64,000 nt of DNA. Origin: Prosapia bicincta (taxonomy: Eukaryota > Arthropoda > Insecta > Hemiptera > Cercopidae). The stretch covers positions 4,370,001 to 4,434,000 of the forward strand of contig JBAIZL010000376.1 in assembly GCA_036971475.1 (NCBI GenBank), in the 5' to 3' direction. The notes under the pieces are model-generated. The model had not been told where the DNA came from. It ran no database searches and was given only the letters and a program-made list of their open reading frames with translations. Made by a program: the position numbers and the translations under genes. Position 1 is the first letter of the stretch; each line of letters begins with the position of its first letter. Positions 29,722 to 41,412 of the stretch are shown piece after piece.

Positions 29722-32700
29722 ACGTCCAACATTCCAGGCCAGCAAATTTGCAATGACACCAGTGAGAGCCAGGTGAATCCATTTCACTAAAACACGATGT
29801 CCACACCTAAACAATCCGTGATTCAGTGGAACATTAACGGTGTTAAAAGTCACATTGAGGATCTCAAATTAATTGTAAGGGATGTGTCCCCTCTGTACAT
29901 TTGTATTCAGGAGACACATCTTCATGAATCGCACAATTTCCATCTAAGGGAGTATTCAGTTTACAGATCGGACTTCGTTACAGAAAATCGAGCTAGAGGT
30001 GGCGTAGCCATTCTAGCCCGTGACTGTGTCGACGCCGTTTCTCTGAACTTAATAACTCCCTTACAAGCAGTAGCAATTCAAACAGCTGTTCCATATAAAC
30101 TCACTCTCTGTTGTGTCTACCTCCCACCAAGTAACAACCTGCAACAGAGAGATCTTGTAGACCTTATAAATCAGTTACCGACTCCGTTTTTATTAGTGGG
30201 CGATTTCAATGCCCACCATGTTTCATGGGGTTCCCCAGAATGCAACCCGCGAGGTAATCTGATCGAAAGCATCAGATCGGAACTGGATTTATACCTGCTA
30301 AATGACGGTTCTCCGACACATTTAGCAGCGTCAACAGGTGGATGGACAGCTGTAGACTTGTCATTATGCAGTCCTGCCTTGGCTACAAGGCTAAAATGGT
30401 CAGCATTGCCTGATCTTTACAGTAGCGACCACATTCCTATTGAGATCTCTTTGTGTGACTCCTCACCCTGTTGTGTTCGACATCCCCGTTGGATCCTGGA
30501 AAAAGCCAACTGGGAACAATTTTCACAAGATCTAGAATCACTGGACGTGGATTACTTGGCTCCCATTGATGACATTATCAATTCATTTACAAAAACCGTT
30601 TTGAATGCCGCCGGAAAGGCAATTCCAAAAACCTCATCCAAACCACGACGACCACCTGTTCCGTGGTGGAATGATGAGTGCACTGTGATCCTTCGTCAAC
30701 GGAGAAAAGCTCTGAACCAGTTCAAGAGACATCCAACGAGTGAAAACCTGGAAAAATATAAAATCTTCCGTGCGAAAGCACGGAGAATATTTAGGCAAAG
30801 TAAACGAGAGTCATGGTCCCAATACATTGGCACTATTACAAGAACTACAGCTCCATCTACAGTATGGAAGAAATTACGATCAGTCTGTGGCATTTCCGTT
30901 CCGATGCCATTAATTTCATTAAGGCATTCGGATGGTGTTTTGACCACGGACTGTGAGGAAATTGCCAATGTGCTAGCGTTATCGTTTTCAAAACATTCTT
31001 CATCTTCTGCATACAAGGACGCTTTCCAGGTGTTCAAACATAAACAGGAAGCCTTACCTTTCACCGTTGGATTGTCTGGAGATTCTTGTTTGAATATCCA
31101 TTTCTCTATCGATGAACTAGAGTCGGCTCTCTCGTCAACGAAGGATTCAGCTCCAGGCCCGGATGATATTGTATACTCCATGATCAAAAATCTACCACCG
31201 TCGGCAAAACTAGTTCTCCTTCGGGTATACAACCGTATATTCGAGGAGCATGGTTTTCCCGATGCATGGTTAGAAGCGACAATAATTCCTCTTCTAAAAC
31301 AAGGAAAGGACAAAACTAATCCCAGTAGTTACAGACCCATCTCTCTGACCAGCTGCTTATGCAAACTACTGGAGAAGATGGTCAACCGTCGTCTTGTCTG
31401 GTATCTAGAAACAAACAAACTTCTTACTAACGTCCAGTGTGGTTCCAGACAAGGACGTTCATCAGTTGACCAATTGGTTTTGTTGGAGTCAGCTATACAG
31501 AATGCCTTCATCTTACGTCAAACACTGGTAGCTGTTTTCTTCGACCTCGAGAAGGCATATGACATGGCATGGAGAAGAGGAATTTTGAACGTATTGAAAT
31601 CATGGGGTATACAAGGTAACATTCTTGCGTTTATACAAAATTATTTGAATAACAGGACTTTCCGTGTACGTCTAGGAGGCATATATTCTGATCGTTGCGA
31701 ACTAGAGAATGGTGTACCACAGGGTGGCGTTTTGAGCGTGACGCTGTTTGCTGTTGCCATTAACAGCGTCACTTCAAACGTACAGTCACCGGTCCACTGT
31801 TCCCTGTTTGTAGACCACTTTTGTATATATATGGCTGCTAGAAGTATGGCAACAGCGGAAAGATCCTTACAATTAGTAATTAATAAATTGCAAGAATGGA
31901 CCAAAGCTACAGGCTTCAAGTTTTCGGCTTCGAAGACCCAGTGTATAGCATTTAGTCGTCGCAGGCAACATCAGGAACCTATTCTTTATCTTGATGGTAC
32001 GCGGCTTCAAACCGCGGATAATGTGAGATTTTTGGGTCTTTTATTGGATAAAAGACTTTCATGGAATCCGCATGTGCGTGATTTGAGGACCCGGTGCAGC
32101 AAGATATTGGATATGTTGAGAGTTCTAAGTGGTACAAATTGGGGAGCAGACAGAACCTGCATGCTCCGTTTCTATCGCGCCGTTGTAAGATCGCGCATAG
32201 ATTACGGCTGTATAGCCTATTCATCTGCTCGACCTACGGTTCTGAAACTCCTGGATTCAATACATCACGCTGGTCTTAGACTTTCTACTGGTGCTTTTAG
32301 ATCAAGCCCAATCTCCAGCCTTCTAGTTGAAGCTGGAGAACCATCTCTCTCTATGCGACGTCAAATGCTACAAATTTCTTATTACACTGGTCTTCGAAGT
32401 AAACCTAAACATCCGGCATTCAAAGCAGTTTTTGATAACCACCTCGAGGATCGTTACAATGTGCGTCAACGTTCAACTGCTCCCTTCGGAATACGAACGT
32501 TGCGCATTTTTAATAATCTAAATTTAGAACATCCACCTATATTCGAACGAACATCATGCTACATCCCTCCATGGACAATACAAAAGCCAAAATGTGACTT
32601 CTCATTGTCCATGTACCTAAAACACAATACTCCTGACGTTATTTATCGTCAGGAGTTTTTGCAGATTCAACAAACTCACAAACATACTGTGACTATATTC

Positions 32701-33656
32701 ACAGACGGTTCAAAACTGGACAATGGGATAGGTTGTGCATTTTATATGGAAGGACAAACTTTCACTTACGGATTGCCCTCAGCCTGTAGCGTTTTTACTG
32801 CAGAACTTTATGCAATTTTCCAAGCTTTAAGATCAATTCCGTCTGCAAAATCTAAATATCTTGTGTGTTGTGATTCCAAAAGTGCTCTCCAGGCTATTCA
32901 GGAAATGTACACTAAGAACCCTTTGGTTGGAGACATCTTGTACTCTATACACAGGCTCCAATTAAGAGGTGTCGAGGTGTCATTTCTCTAGGTGCCTGGT
33001 CACTGTGGAATATTCGGAAACACTAAAGCAGATGAAGGTGCAAAATTAGCTACAGGTACGTTGCCATCGACACAACGTGTGATGGCATCAGATTTTGTAT
33101 GCAAAGTTAAAACTACACTATTCTCTGTTTGGAATGAAGAATGGCAAAATGTAAATAGAAACAAGCTGAGGGACATCAAAAATACCGTCCGACCATGGAG
33201 GACATCTGTTCGTTCGAATCGTAGGGAGGAAGTGGTAGTAACTCGACTTCGCATCGGCCACTCTTTGTTAACGCATGGATGGTTGATGCGACATGAGGAT
33301 CCACCACTATGTCCGTTTTGTAGAAATAATATTACAATCAAGCATATCCTGCTTGATTGTGATAAGTTGGAAAATTTGTATATACGTTACGATCTTCGAG
33401 GTAGTTTAAAGGTGGTTTTAAGGGACGATGTCACGGCTATCGACCGTGTCCTCGCTTTCTTACGCCACCTTAATATATTTAATAATATTTAAATTTTGTA
33501 TAATTTTAGGTTCTTTAGTTTTAGATTATTACAATTAGTTTTAAACATTTATTTTATTTTATTTTGTTTTATTTTGATTAGTTTTATTTATGTAGTATTA
33601 TTTTAAAAAACTCAACTTTTAGTTAACCCCAATAGGGTTTTCGCCTGGAAAAAAAA
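29722..33656 (+). mobile_element. LINE-B copy B3: 3' part of the outermost element of the nest
   Basis: Continuation of the LINE-B that begins at 16387. It resumes in the last ~25 codons of ORF1, then has ORF2 29797-33492, a 3' UTR, a damaged terminal stem-loop (GGCGATGAT is missing, leaving AACCCCAATAGGG...TCGCCTGG) and an 8-nt poly(A) at 33649-33656. GCTTTACCTAA follows at 33658-33668 and matches 16374-16384. Confidence 0.9.
29797..33492 (+). pseudogene. LINE-B ORF2, near-complete but catalytically dead
   Basis: The frame is open for 1064 codons from MSTPKQSVIQ, then a TAG at 32989-32991 replaces the Trp of the RNase H motif WVPGHCG; it continues in the same frame to 33492. Domains match LINE-A (endonuclease IQWNINGV, QETHL, LLVGDFNAHHVSWGS; RT FFDLEKAYDMAW; RNase H IFTDGSKLDNGIGC; CPFCRNNITIKHILLDC). 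The RT catalytic pair reads FVDH instead of FVDD, destroying the second metal-binding Asp. Two independent lesions in an otherwise clean frame suggest a fairly young dead copy. Confidence 0.92.
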
Positions 33657-34317
33657 GGCTTTACCTAAGGTCAGGCTCCTAGGCAGCTTTACCTCAAACA
33701 CGAGTCCAGGGTGACTGTTACCTAATACCCGATCATGATTTGGCAATCTGAACACTACTCCCCAGGTGAACCCCACCCCATCTCTAGCCGAATTTGACTC
33801 TAAGCTAGCGTCTAACACGTAAAACACATTTTTACAATATTTTTCCAATGAGTTTGACAATCATATAACCCTTGCCCCTGGGCCTCGCATCACCCAAAAC
33901 ATTTAGGGGTAGACCACTCTAGTTAGGGGTGAGCCTACTACTTGCCTAGAGTCTCTCGGGCCTCAATCGCAGATACGTCATCAAATATATTAAAATAAAC
34001 ATTACATCTTTCCAAAAGTTACCCCCCACCCCGGGAGCTAACCCCGGGGAAGGTCCTGAACGTAGCTGAGGACACCCCTTCACCTAGGGGTGGGTTAGGT
34101 TAGATGCAATTTACATACCTTAGGTTAGTGGGTTAGAATATGTTTTTTCCAAAGAAACTACCCCTACCCCTCTATACGTAGTCAAACCCACACCAACGTC
34201 TACGATCAAGGCCGCACCGACTTCCTCCATCATCCAAAACTACCCCTATACTCCCCGGTGACGTACAGGCCAGTTAGGGGTAGTTTTTGCCCAAGTGTCG
34301 ACATTTCTACTATGACG
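33657..34317. other. Intervening DNA, no gene recognised
   Basis: The first ~80 bp continue the minisatellite that LINE-B entered (GGCAGCTTTACCTC). The rest has no usable ORF. A short motif resembling TTAGGGGTAGTTT occurs in both orientations (about 33902, 34162, 34240, 34274), together with C-rich patches such as CCACCCCGGGAGCTAACCCCGG. No function is assigned. Confidence 0.5.
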
Positions 34318-36027
34318 GCATTCTGTATAGCTGACTCCAACAAAACCAATTGGTCAACTGATGAACGTCCTTGTCTGGAACCACACTGAACGTTAGAAAG
34401 AAGTTTGTTTGTTTCTAGATATCAGACAGACGACGGTTGACCATCTTCTCCAGTAGTTTGCATAGGCAGCTGGTCAAAGAGATGGGTCTGTAACTACTGG
34501 GATTAGTTTTGTCCTTTCCTTGTTTTAGAAGAGGAATTAATGTCGCTTCTAACCATGCATCGGGAAAACCGTGCTCCCCAAATATACGGTTGTATATCCG
34601 AAGGAGAACTAGTTTTGCCGACGGTGGTAGATTTTTAATCATGGAGTATACAATATCATCCGGGCCTGGAGCAGAATCCTTCGTTGACGAGCGAGCTGAC
34701 TCTAGTTCGTCGATAGAGAAATGGATATTCAAACAAGAATCTCCAGACACTCCAACGGGGAAAGGTAAGGCTTCTTGTTTACGTTTATACACCTGGAAAG
34801 CGTCCTTGTATGCAGAAGATGAAGAATGTTTTGAAAATGATAACGCTAGCACATTGGCAATTTCCTCAGAGTCCGTGGTCAAAACACCATCCGAATGCCT
34901 TAATGAAATTAATGGCATCGGAACGGAAATGCCACAGACTGATCGTAATTTCTTCCATACTGTGGATGGAGCTGTAGTTCTTGTAATTGTGGCAATGTAC
35001 TGCGACCATGATTCTCGTTTACTTTGCCTAAATATTCTCCGTGCTTTCGCACGGAAGATTTTATATTTTTCCAGGTTTTCACTCGTTGGATGTCTCTTGA
35101 ACTGGTTCAGAGCTCTCCTCCGTTGACGAAGGATTAGAGTGCACTCATCATTCCACCACGGAACAGGTGGTCGTCGTGGATTGGATGAGCTTTTCAGAAT
35201 TGCCTTTCCGGCGGCATTCAAAACGGTTTTTGTAAATGAATTGACAATGACATCGATGGGAGCCTACTTGGCTCCACGTCCAGTGATTCTAGATTTTGTG
35301 AAAATTGTTCCCAGTTGGCTTTTTTCAGGATCCAACGGGGATGTCGAACACAACAGGGTGAGGAGTCACACAAAGAGATCTCAATAGGAATGTGGTCGCT
35401 ACTGTAAAGATCAGGCAATGCTGACCATTTTAGCCTTGTAGCCAAGACAGGACTGCATAATGACAAGTCTACAGCTGTCCATCCACCTGTTGACGCTGCT
35501 AAATGTGTCGGAGAACCGTCATTTAGCAGGTATAAATCCAGTTCCGATCTGATGCTTTCGATCAGATTACCTCGCAGGTTGCATTCTGGGGAACCCCATG
35601 AAACATGGTGGGCATTGAAATCGTCCACTAATAAACACGGAGTCGGTAACTGACTTATAAGGTCTACAAGATCTCTCTGTTGCAGGTTATCACTTGGTGG
35701 GAGGTAGACACAACAGAGAGTGAGTTTGTATGGAACAGCTGTTTGAATTGCTACTGCTTGTAAGGGAGTTATTAAGTTCAGAGAAACGGCGTCGACACAG
35801 TCACGGGCTAGAATGGCTACGCCACCTCTAGCTCGATTTTCTGTAACGAAGTCCGATCTGTAAACTAAATACTCCCTTAGATAGAAATTGTGCGATTCAT
35901 GGAGATGTGTCTCCTGAATACAAATGTACATAGGGGATACATCCCTTACAATTAATTTGAGATCCTCAATGTGACTTTTAACACCGTTAATGTTCCACTG
36001 AATCACGGATTGTTTAGGTGTGGACAT
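34318..36027 (-). pseudogene. LINE-B copy B5 ORF2, endonuclease and RT N-terminal part only
   Basis: ORF2 from ATG 36027 (MSTPKQSVIQ) through the endonuclease domain; a frameshift near 35220-35260 separates it from the RT N-terminal part (35221-34415), and the sequence ends in the RT at about 34318. LLVDDFNAHH replaces LLVGDFNAHH. The 3' two-thirds, 3' UTR and poly(A) are absent. Loss of a 3' end is not expected from target-primed insertion and points to a later deletion or rearrangement at 34318. Confidence 0.87.
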
Positions 36028-36033
36028 CGTATT

Positions 36034-36815
36034 TTAGTGAAATGGATTCACCTGGCTCTCACTGCTGTCATTGCAAATTCGCTGGCCTGGAATGTTGGAT
36101 GTTCCAGGCAGAGAGTCATCAGATTCCATCACCACTATTGTAGTGGTGGAATCAGAAGAGTTTTTTGACTCAGAAGAGGAGTTTGAAATGGTCTTCTTTT
36201 GAGTCGCTTGTGATTTTGCACCTACTTTCACAGGTGCAGCTTTGTTATTATTTTTATTACTCGTATTAGTAGTTTAACCGTTTTTCGCAATTGTCTCTAA
36301 TAGTGTCTTACTTCTTCTAATTTTCGCAGAGGTAACTGGCAATGGAGATTTTTCCGCACATTCAACATTAGTCTTTGAGTTGGAAACCAAATTTTTAGTC
36401 ACCAAAGCTAATAAGTGGCTAACTTGCTCAGTGAGAACTTCAATTTTCTTGTTTAGCTCAACACAGTTGGAACACGACTTTTCAGTGGTGGTAGCTGAGG
36501 CATAAGATTTTGTTTCAAGTCTAGGTTGAGTTGACTTGAACTTCTTTTTTGCTTCGTGGAAAGATGTTTTATCCTTTGCCATTATGCTGAGGATCGCTTT
36601 CTCCTCCTTGAACTTTGGGCAGTTAAAGGAGCGAGCAGGGTAATCACCAAGCACAGTTTAGGCATTTCGGAGCACTTGTGCAAACCTTCTCAGTATGGCC
36701 TTCAGATGCACACTGTCCGCATACCTCTGGCTTGGAGCAAGAAGAACTTACGTGTCCAAAACGTTGGCATTTAAAGCACCGCCGTGGATTGGGAACGTAG
36801 GGCCTAACAGGAAGC
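36034..36815 (-). pseudogene. LINE-B copy B5 ORF1 remnant
   Basis: Keeps the three zinc knuckles (RCFKCQRFGHVSSSC, VCGQCASEGHTEKVC, then KCLNC with a frameshift), the coiled coil and most of the C-terminal tail, with a stop near 36275. The N-terminal ~180 codons are deleted: sequence jumps from the LPVRPYVPNPRRC region at about 36815 straight into the 5' UTR hairpin region at ...CGTAACAGGCTCCG. Confidence 0.85.
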
Positions 36816-37172
36816 CGTAACAGGCTCCGACACCTGTGCACCGCGGACACTCCCTGACCAAGGAACGAAGTGGCTAGCGGACCAGCAACGTCTTCGGCAG
36901 AGCAAGCTCACAGCAGCGTCCTAGACCAGAGTTAATCAAGCTCTGGACCTTTCAGCACTCCCAACACGCAACGGTTCTGACCAGTCAAATTCCCTAAGTG
37001 AAGATGTTAGTGTATGTGTATATGTCCATTTGTGAATGTTGAAATGTGTATAGATTGTGTTGGTGTGTGTATGTGTGTGTGTATGCTTTGTGGTTGGTGT
37101 AGTGTTAGGCTAGGGTACCGCGAGGGACGCTAAATCCCTTGTAGGTGCGGCTAGTCCGCACCCCCTGCGGGG
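36816..37172 (-). promoter_or_regulatory. LINE-B copy B5 5' UTR with complete 5' end
   Basis: The 5' terminus CCCCGCAGGGGGTGCGGACTA is at 37172. It is internally shortened (AACGTCTTCGG where others have AACCGCGCATACGTCTTCGG) and shares the unusual segment CGTAACAGGCTCCGACACC with the copy at 49665-50257. Confidence 0.8.
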
Positions 37173-37431
37173 ATTCTTTTTCGAAATCTGGGTATTGTAG
37201 AAGTGACTGATTTGTTAATATATTTTTACATGTTTCAAAGCATTCTATAAAATCGGAATTTTCTATATTTATTTTTGCATTTTTCTTTAAACAGTTAGTA
37301 AACGGTTTTGTTATTTTGGCGAAGTTTTTAATAAATTAATTTTTAATTTATGTAACTCATATAAATAAAATTCATAACTAATTTGCAAACCCTAAAGTGA
37401 ATACACATTAGCTAAGTGGTATTAGTAAACA
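37173..37431. other. AT-rich flank of the FLYWCH-MULE gene
   Basis: Unique-looking AT-rich sequence upstream of the ATG at 37432. No ORF, TIR or promoter element could be identified with confidence. Confidence 0.4.
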
Positions 37432-37696
37432 ATGGAACGAGTAGTTCTTGAATCTAAGCGTGGTCAGCAGAAGTTGGCTGATGAAGGGTTTCTATACGTT
37501 TGTGATAAATGTCCAGTGATGGATTAGTGCAGTTTTGGCGATGTGGAAGAAGAAAGCCAGAAGATGGAAGTGTAAAGCCAGAATTCACGTTGACAATGGC
37601 AACGTCATAAAACATTAATATTCATGCGCACAGTGCCAATCCAGAAAAAATTGAAGCAGTAGATCGGATTGATATAAAGAGGAGAGTTGAAGAAAC
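37432..37696 (+). pseudogene. FLYWCH zinc-finger part of a MULE-type transposase gene
   Basis: Reads MERVVLESKRGQQKLADEGF then LYVC; a WRC appears after a frameshift, and the end of the domain (HAHSANPEKIEAVD) reads in another frame. This is the FLYWCH pattern: a basic KRGQQ-like start, F-L-Y, W-R-C and a final H-x-H. At least one stop (after CPVMD) and one or two frameshifts break it. The coding sequence continues after the LINE-B insertion: the fragment ends RRVEET and the next piece starts MESTSQVINN, matching the usual spacing between FLYWCH and transposase in this family. Confidence 0.65.
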
Positions 37697-38690
37697 ATTT
37701 TTTTTTTTTTTTTTTTTTTTTTTTCCAGGCGAAAAACCTATCGAGGTTATCATCGCCTAACTATAATTTTATTTTAAATAATTATTTCAAAATAAAACTA
37801 ACCAACTAAACAAACTAAAATAAATGTTTAATACTAAATGTAACTAAAAAGAAAGAAACTAAAATTATATTTAATTTAAATATTATTAAATAGATTCAGG
37901 TGGCGTAAGAAAGCGATGACACGGTCGATAGCCGTGACATCGTCCCCTAAAACCACCTTTAAACTACCTCGAAGATCGTAACGTACATACAAATCGCTCA
38001 ACTCATCACAATCAAGCAGGATATGCTTGATTGTAATATTGCTTCTACAAAACGGACATAATGGTGGATCCTCATGTCGCATCAACCATCCATGCGTTAA
38101 CAAAGAGTGGCCGATGCGAAGTCGAGTTATCACCACTTCCTCCCTACGATTCGAACGAACAGATGTCCTCCATGGTCGGACGGTATTTTTGATGTCCCTC
38201 AGCTTGTTTCTATTTACATTTTGCCATTCTTCATTCCAAACAGAGAATAGTATAGTTTTAACATTGCATACAAAATCTGATGCCATCACACGTTGTGTCG
38301 ATGGTACCATACTTGTAGCTAATTTTGCACCTTCATCTGCTTTAGTGTTTCCAAATATTCCGCAGTGACCAGGCGCCCAGAGAAATGACACCTCGACACC
38401 TCGTAATTGGAGCCTGTGCATAGAGCACAAGATGTCTCCAACCAAAGGGTTCTTAGTGTACATTTCCTGAATAGCCTGGAGAGCACGTTTGGAATCACAA
38501 CACACAAGATATTTAGATTTTGCAGACGGAATTGATCTTAAAGCTTGGAAAATTGCATAAAGTTCTGCAGTAAAAACGCTACAGGCTGAGGGCAATCCGT
38601 AAGTGAAAGTTTTTCCTTCCATATAAAATGCACAACCTATCCCATTGTCCAGTTTTGAACCGTCTGTGAATATAGTCACAGTATGTTGGT
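37697..38690 (-). mobile_element. LINE-B copy B6, 5'-truncated, inserted in the FLYWCH-MULE gene
   Basis: Poly(T) 37697-37724, inverted 3' stem-loop and 3' UTR, then RNase H (from TIFTDGSKLDNGIGC) and the terminal knuckle CPFCRSNITIKHILLDC. The frame is open at 38679-37876, but KSALQ reads KRALQ and WVPGHCG reads WAPGHCG. The element stops just before RNase H at about 38690. The host gene reads continuously across it (GAAACA | ATGGAATC), so any target duplication is only about 3 bp (ACA). Confidence 0.9.
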
Positions 38691-39825
38691 CACAATGGAA
38701 TCAACATCGCAAGTAATAAATAACTGTATCCAGAATATCAGTGAAGCATGCCGAGGAGCTCATCCTACTACTTCAGCTTTGCGAAAAGTAATAAGAAGAA
38801 TAAGAAATGATGTATCATCTGCTCCTATGGCATTGGAAACCTTAGAAATTCCAGAAGAATACAGGAGGTACAGCATCAGGGAAGGCGAGTTCGAAAATTT
38901 CCTTTTACACGATAGCGGAACAAATGAAGACAGGATTTTAATTTCTGGACGACAAAGTAACTTGGCCGCATTTACAGCCTGTAGCGCATTGTTTGTCGAC
39001 GGTACTTTCAAAATCTCTCCGAATCTGTTTTCCCAGCTATACACTATTTCCGAATTGAAACATGGTGGAGTTCTTCCTATTGTTTACGCCCTTCTTCCCA
39101 ATAACCTCTTATCGAAACAACATATAATAGACTTTTCCAACAATTTCGAATACTGAACCCTGATCTACAACCACGCAGCGTAAATTGTGACTTCGAGTTG
39201 TTAGCATTTCAAAGTTTATCTGAAAACTTTCCTAATACAAGCATTCGTAGCTGTTTTATCCATTTAGCTCAGAACCTTAAAAAACATTTATCTTTTAAAT
39301 TCCTACAATAACGACGCTACTTTTGCGCTTCAAGCCCGAATGATTACGTATTTGGCTTTTGTTCCTATGGACGACTTGGAATAAGCTCTTGAGGAACTAG
39401 GAAATACAATGCCAGTAGAAAAACAACCCATTCTTAATTGGTTCGAAGATAACTATATTATGAGAAGGAATCGCCGTGGAAATGGACGTCGCCAACCCAC
39501 TTTTCCCCATAGAATGTGGAACGTTAACGAGACAACACTTCAAGGTGAAGACAGGACTAATAATCACGCTGAAGCTGCTCATAGACGATTACAAGTAGAA
39601 CTTGGGATGACAAGCCCCACGATTTGGAAATTTATCGAAAGTCTGCGAAAAGTGCAACATGGTCGAGATCTCTACCACGAACATCTTGTCGCAGGAAGAA
39701 ATCCTCCTCAAAAATTAAAAAAGTATAGGAATGCAGATGAGAGAATTCGACGGATTGTTGAAACATACAATAGAAATATGGTGGAGTTTCTTCGTGGATT
39801 AGGTCACAATTTTGAGATGATATAA
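38691..39825 (+). pseudogene. MULE transposase (DDE) gene, decayed
   Basis: The first open part (to 39156) has the MULE signature AFTACSALFVDGTFKISP, with the first catalytic Asp in VDGTF, then LYTISELKHGGVLPIVYALL. A frameshift near 39140 moves the next block (SVNCDFELLAFQSLS, SIRSCFIHLAQNLKKHL; the CDFE Asp and the C-x2-H region) to another frame. Further lesions follow near 39300, and the C-terminus is open again from 39409 (QPTFPHRMWNVNETTLQGE, RTNNHAEAAHRRL) to the stop at 39825. This is a Mutator-like or FLYWCH/MULE protein of the type common in invertebrate genomes. It could be a transposon or a domesticated copy; no TIRs were identified. Confidence 0.75.
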
Positions 39826-40214
39826 AACAAGGTATTATCAAAAATATGGAATGAAAGATATATGAAAAAACAAAATAAATATTAAAAAACAAAAAAAATA
39901 AAAATAAAAAATTTAAAAAACAGAATATTTAAAAAACAAAAAACCTTTAAACACGCCAGCAAATTGCTGCCAGTTCTAAGCGACACTAAAAGTGTGAAGG
40001 AAAGTTTTTTTTGTTTTTTCTTTTGACATAGAAAATTATTAGAAGTGAAAATTCAATATCAATCCGTGCATGTATTAATTATAACTATCAAACCTTCCTG
40101 TATGTGTGAGGATTACATAAGAAGTCGTCTCTTCAATTAATAAGTAAGGTTCTCGCGGCGAAACGTCATAGATCCTTCTATTTGTGTTTATTTTTATAAA
40201 CCTCGACATCTATC
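39826..40214. other. AT-rich DNA without a recognised gene
   Basis: Contains A-rich runs at 39860-39950 and nothing identifiable as coding. The last ~15 bp lead into the relic LINE. Confidence 0.45.
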
Positions 40215-40396
40215 GTGGTGGAACCACCATCCCGTGATATTTTCGTCATCATATCATCCGTTTACGATGAAAAGTTTCAAACATATTTTAGAGAGTCAAC
40301 TAGCAAAAACCAGGTAAACTCTAAAATCCTCTTTAGGAAAGCATGGATAATTTTTAGGCATAGTAGAGGTAAATGGTGTTCACAATACGTTGGAAC
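40215..40396 (+). pseudogene. Ancient LINE relic C1 (left piece), ORF2 linker before RT
   Basis: Conceptual reading in shifting frames gives HLSWWN, then ILFRKAWIIFRHSRGKWCSQ, then YVGTIS. This corresponds to WWNDECTVILR...KARRIFRQSKRESWSQYIGTI of LINE-B at roughly half identity. It is an old relative of LINE-A and LINE-B, split by the LINE-B insertion at 40409-41412 and continued at 41413. Confidence 0.7.
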
Positions 40397-41412
40397 AATT
40401 TCTAAAATTCAGATTCAACAAACTCACCAACATACTGTGACTATATTCACAGACGGTTCAAAACTGGACAATGGGATAGGTTGTGCATTTTATATGGAAG
40501 GACAAACCTTCACTTACGGATTGCCCTCAGCCTGTAGCGTTTTTACTGCAGAACTTTATGGAATTTTCCGAGCTTTAAGATCAATTCCGTCTGCAAAATC
40601 TAAATATCTTGTGTGTTGTGATTCCAAAAGTGCTCTCCAAGCTATTCAGGAAATGTACACTAAGAACCCTTTAGTTGGAGACATCTTGTGCTCAATACAC
40701 TGGCTCCAATTACGAGGTGTCATTTCTCTGGGTGCCTGGTCACTGTGGAATATTCGGAAACACTAAAGCAGATGAAGGTGCAAAATTAGCTACAGGTATG
40801 TTGCCATCGACACAACGTGTGATGGCATTAGATTTTGTATGCAAAGTTAAAACTACACTATTCTCTGTTTGGAATGAAGAATGGCAAAATGTAAACAGAA
40901 ACAAGCTGAGGGACATCAAAAATACCGTCCGACCATGGAGGACATCTGTTCGTTCGAATCGTAGGGAGGAAGTGGTGGTTACTCGACTTCGCATCAGCCA
41001 TTCTTTGTTAACGCATGGATGGTTGATGCGACATGAGGATCCACCAGTATATCCGTTTTGTAGAAATAATATTACAATCAAGCATATCCTGCTTGATTGT
41101 GATAAGTTGAAAAATTTGTATATAGGTTACGATCTTCGAGGTAGTTTAAAGGTGGTTTTAAGGGACGATGTCACGGCTATCGATCGTGTCCTCGCTTTCT
41201 TACGCCACCTTAATATATTTAATAATATTTAAATTTTGTATTATTTTAGGTTCTTTAGTTTTAGAGAATTACAATTAGTTTTAAACATTTATTATATTTT
41301 ATTTTGTTTTATTTTGATTAGTTTTATTTATGTAGTATTATTTTAAAAACTCAACTTTAGTTAGGCGATGATAACCTCAATAGGTTTTTCGCCTGGGAAA
41401 AAAAATAAAAAA
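40397..41412 (+). mobile_element. LINE-B copy B7, 5'-truncated, with 12-bp target-site duplication
   Basis: The duplication AATTTCTAAAAT lies at 40397-40408 and 41413-41424; the element proper is 40409-41412. It starts just before RNase H (IQIQQTHQHTVTIFTDGS), has a small deletion removing VEV before SFLWVPGHCG near 40722 that shifts the frame, and CPFC changed to YPFC in the final knuckle. The ORF ends at 41232, followed by the 3' UTR, intact stem-loop AGGCGATGATAACCT...TCGCCT and a short impure A-rich tail. Dead copy. Confidence 0.9.

Noticed and set aside
33900..34290. Telomere-like TTAGGG repeats
   Set aside because: The motif is TTAGGGGTAG, scattered and in both orientations, not tandem.
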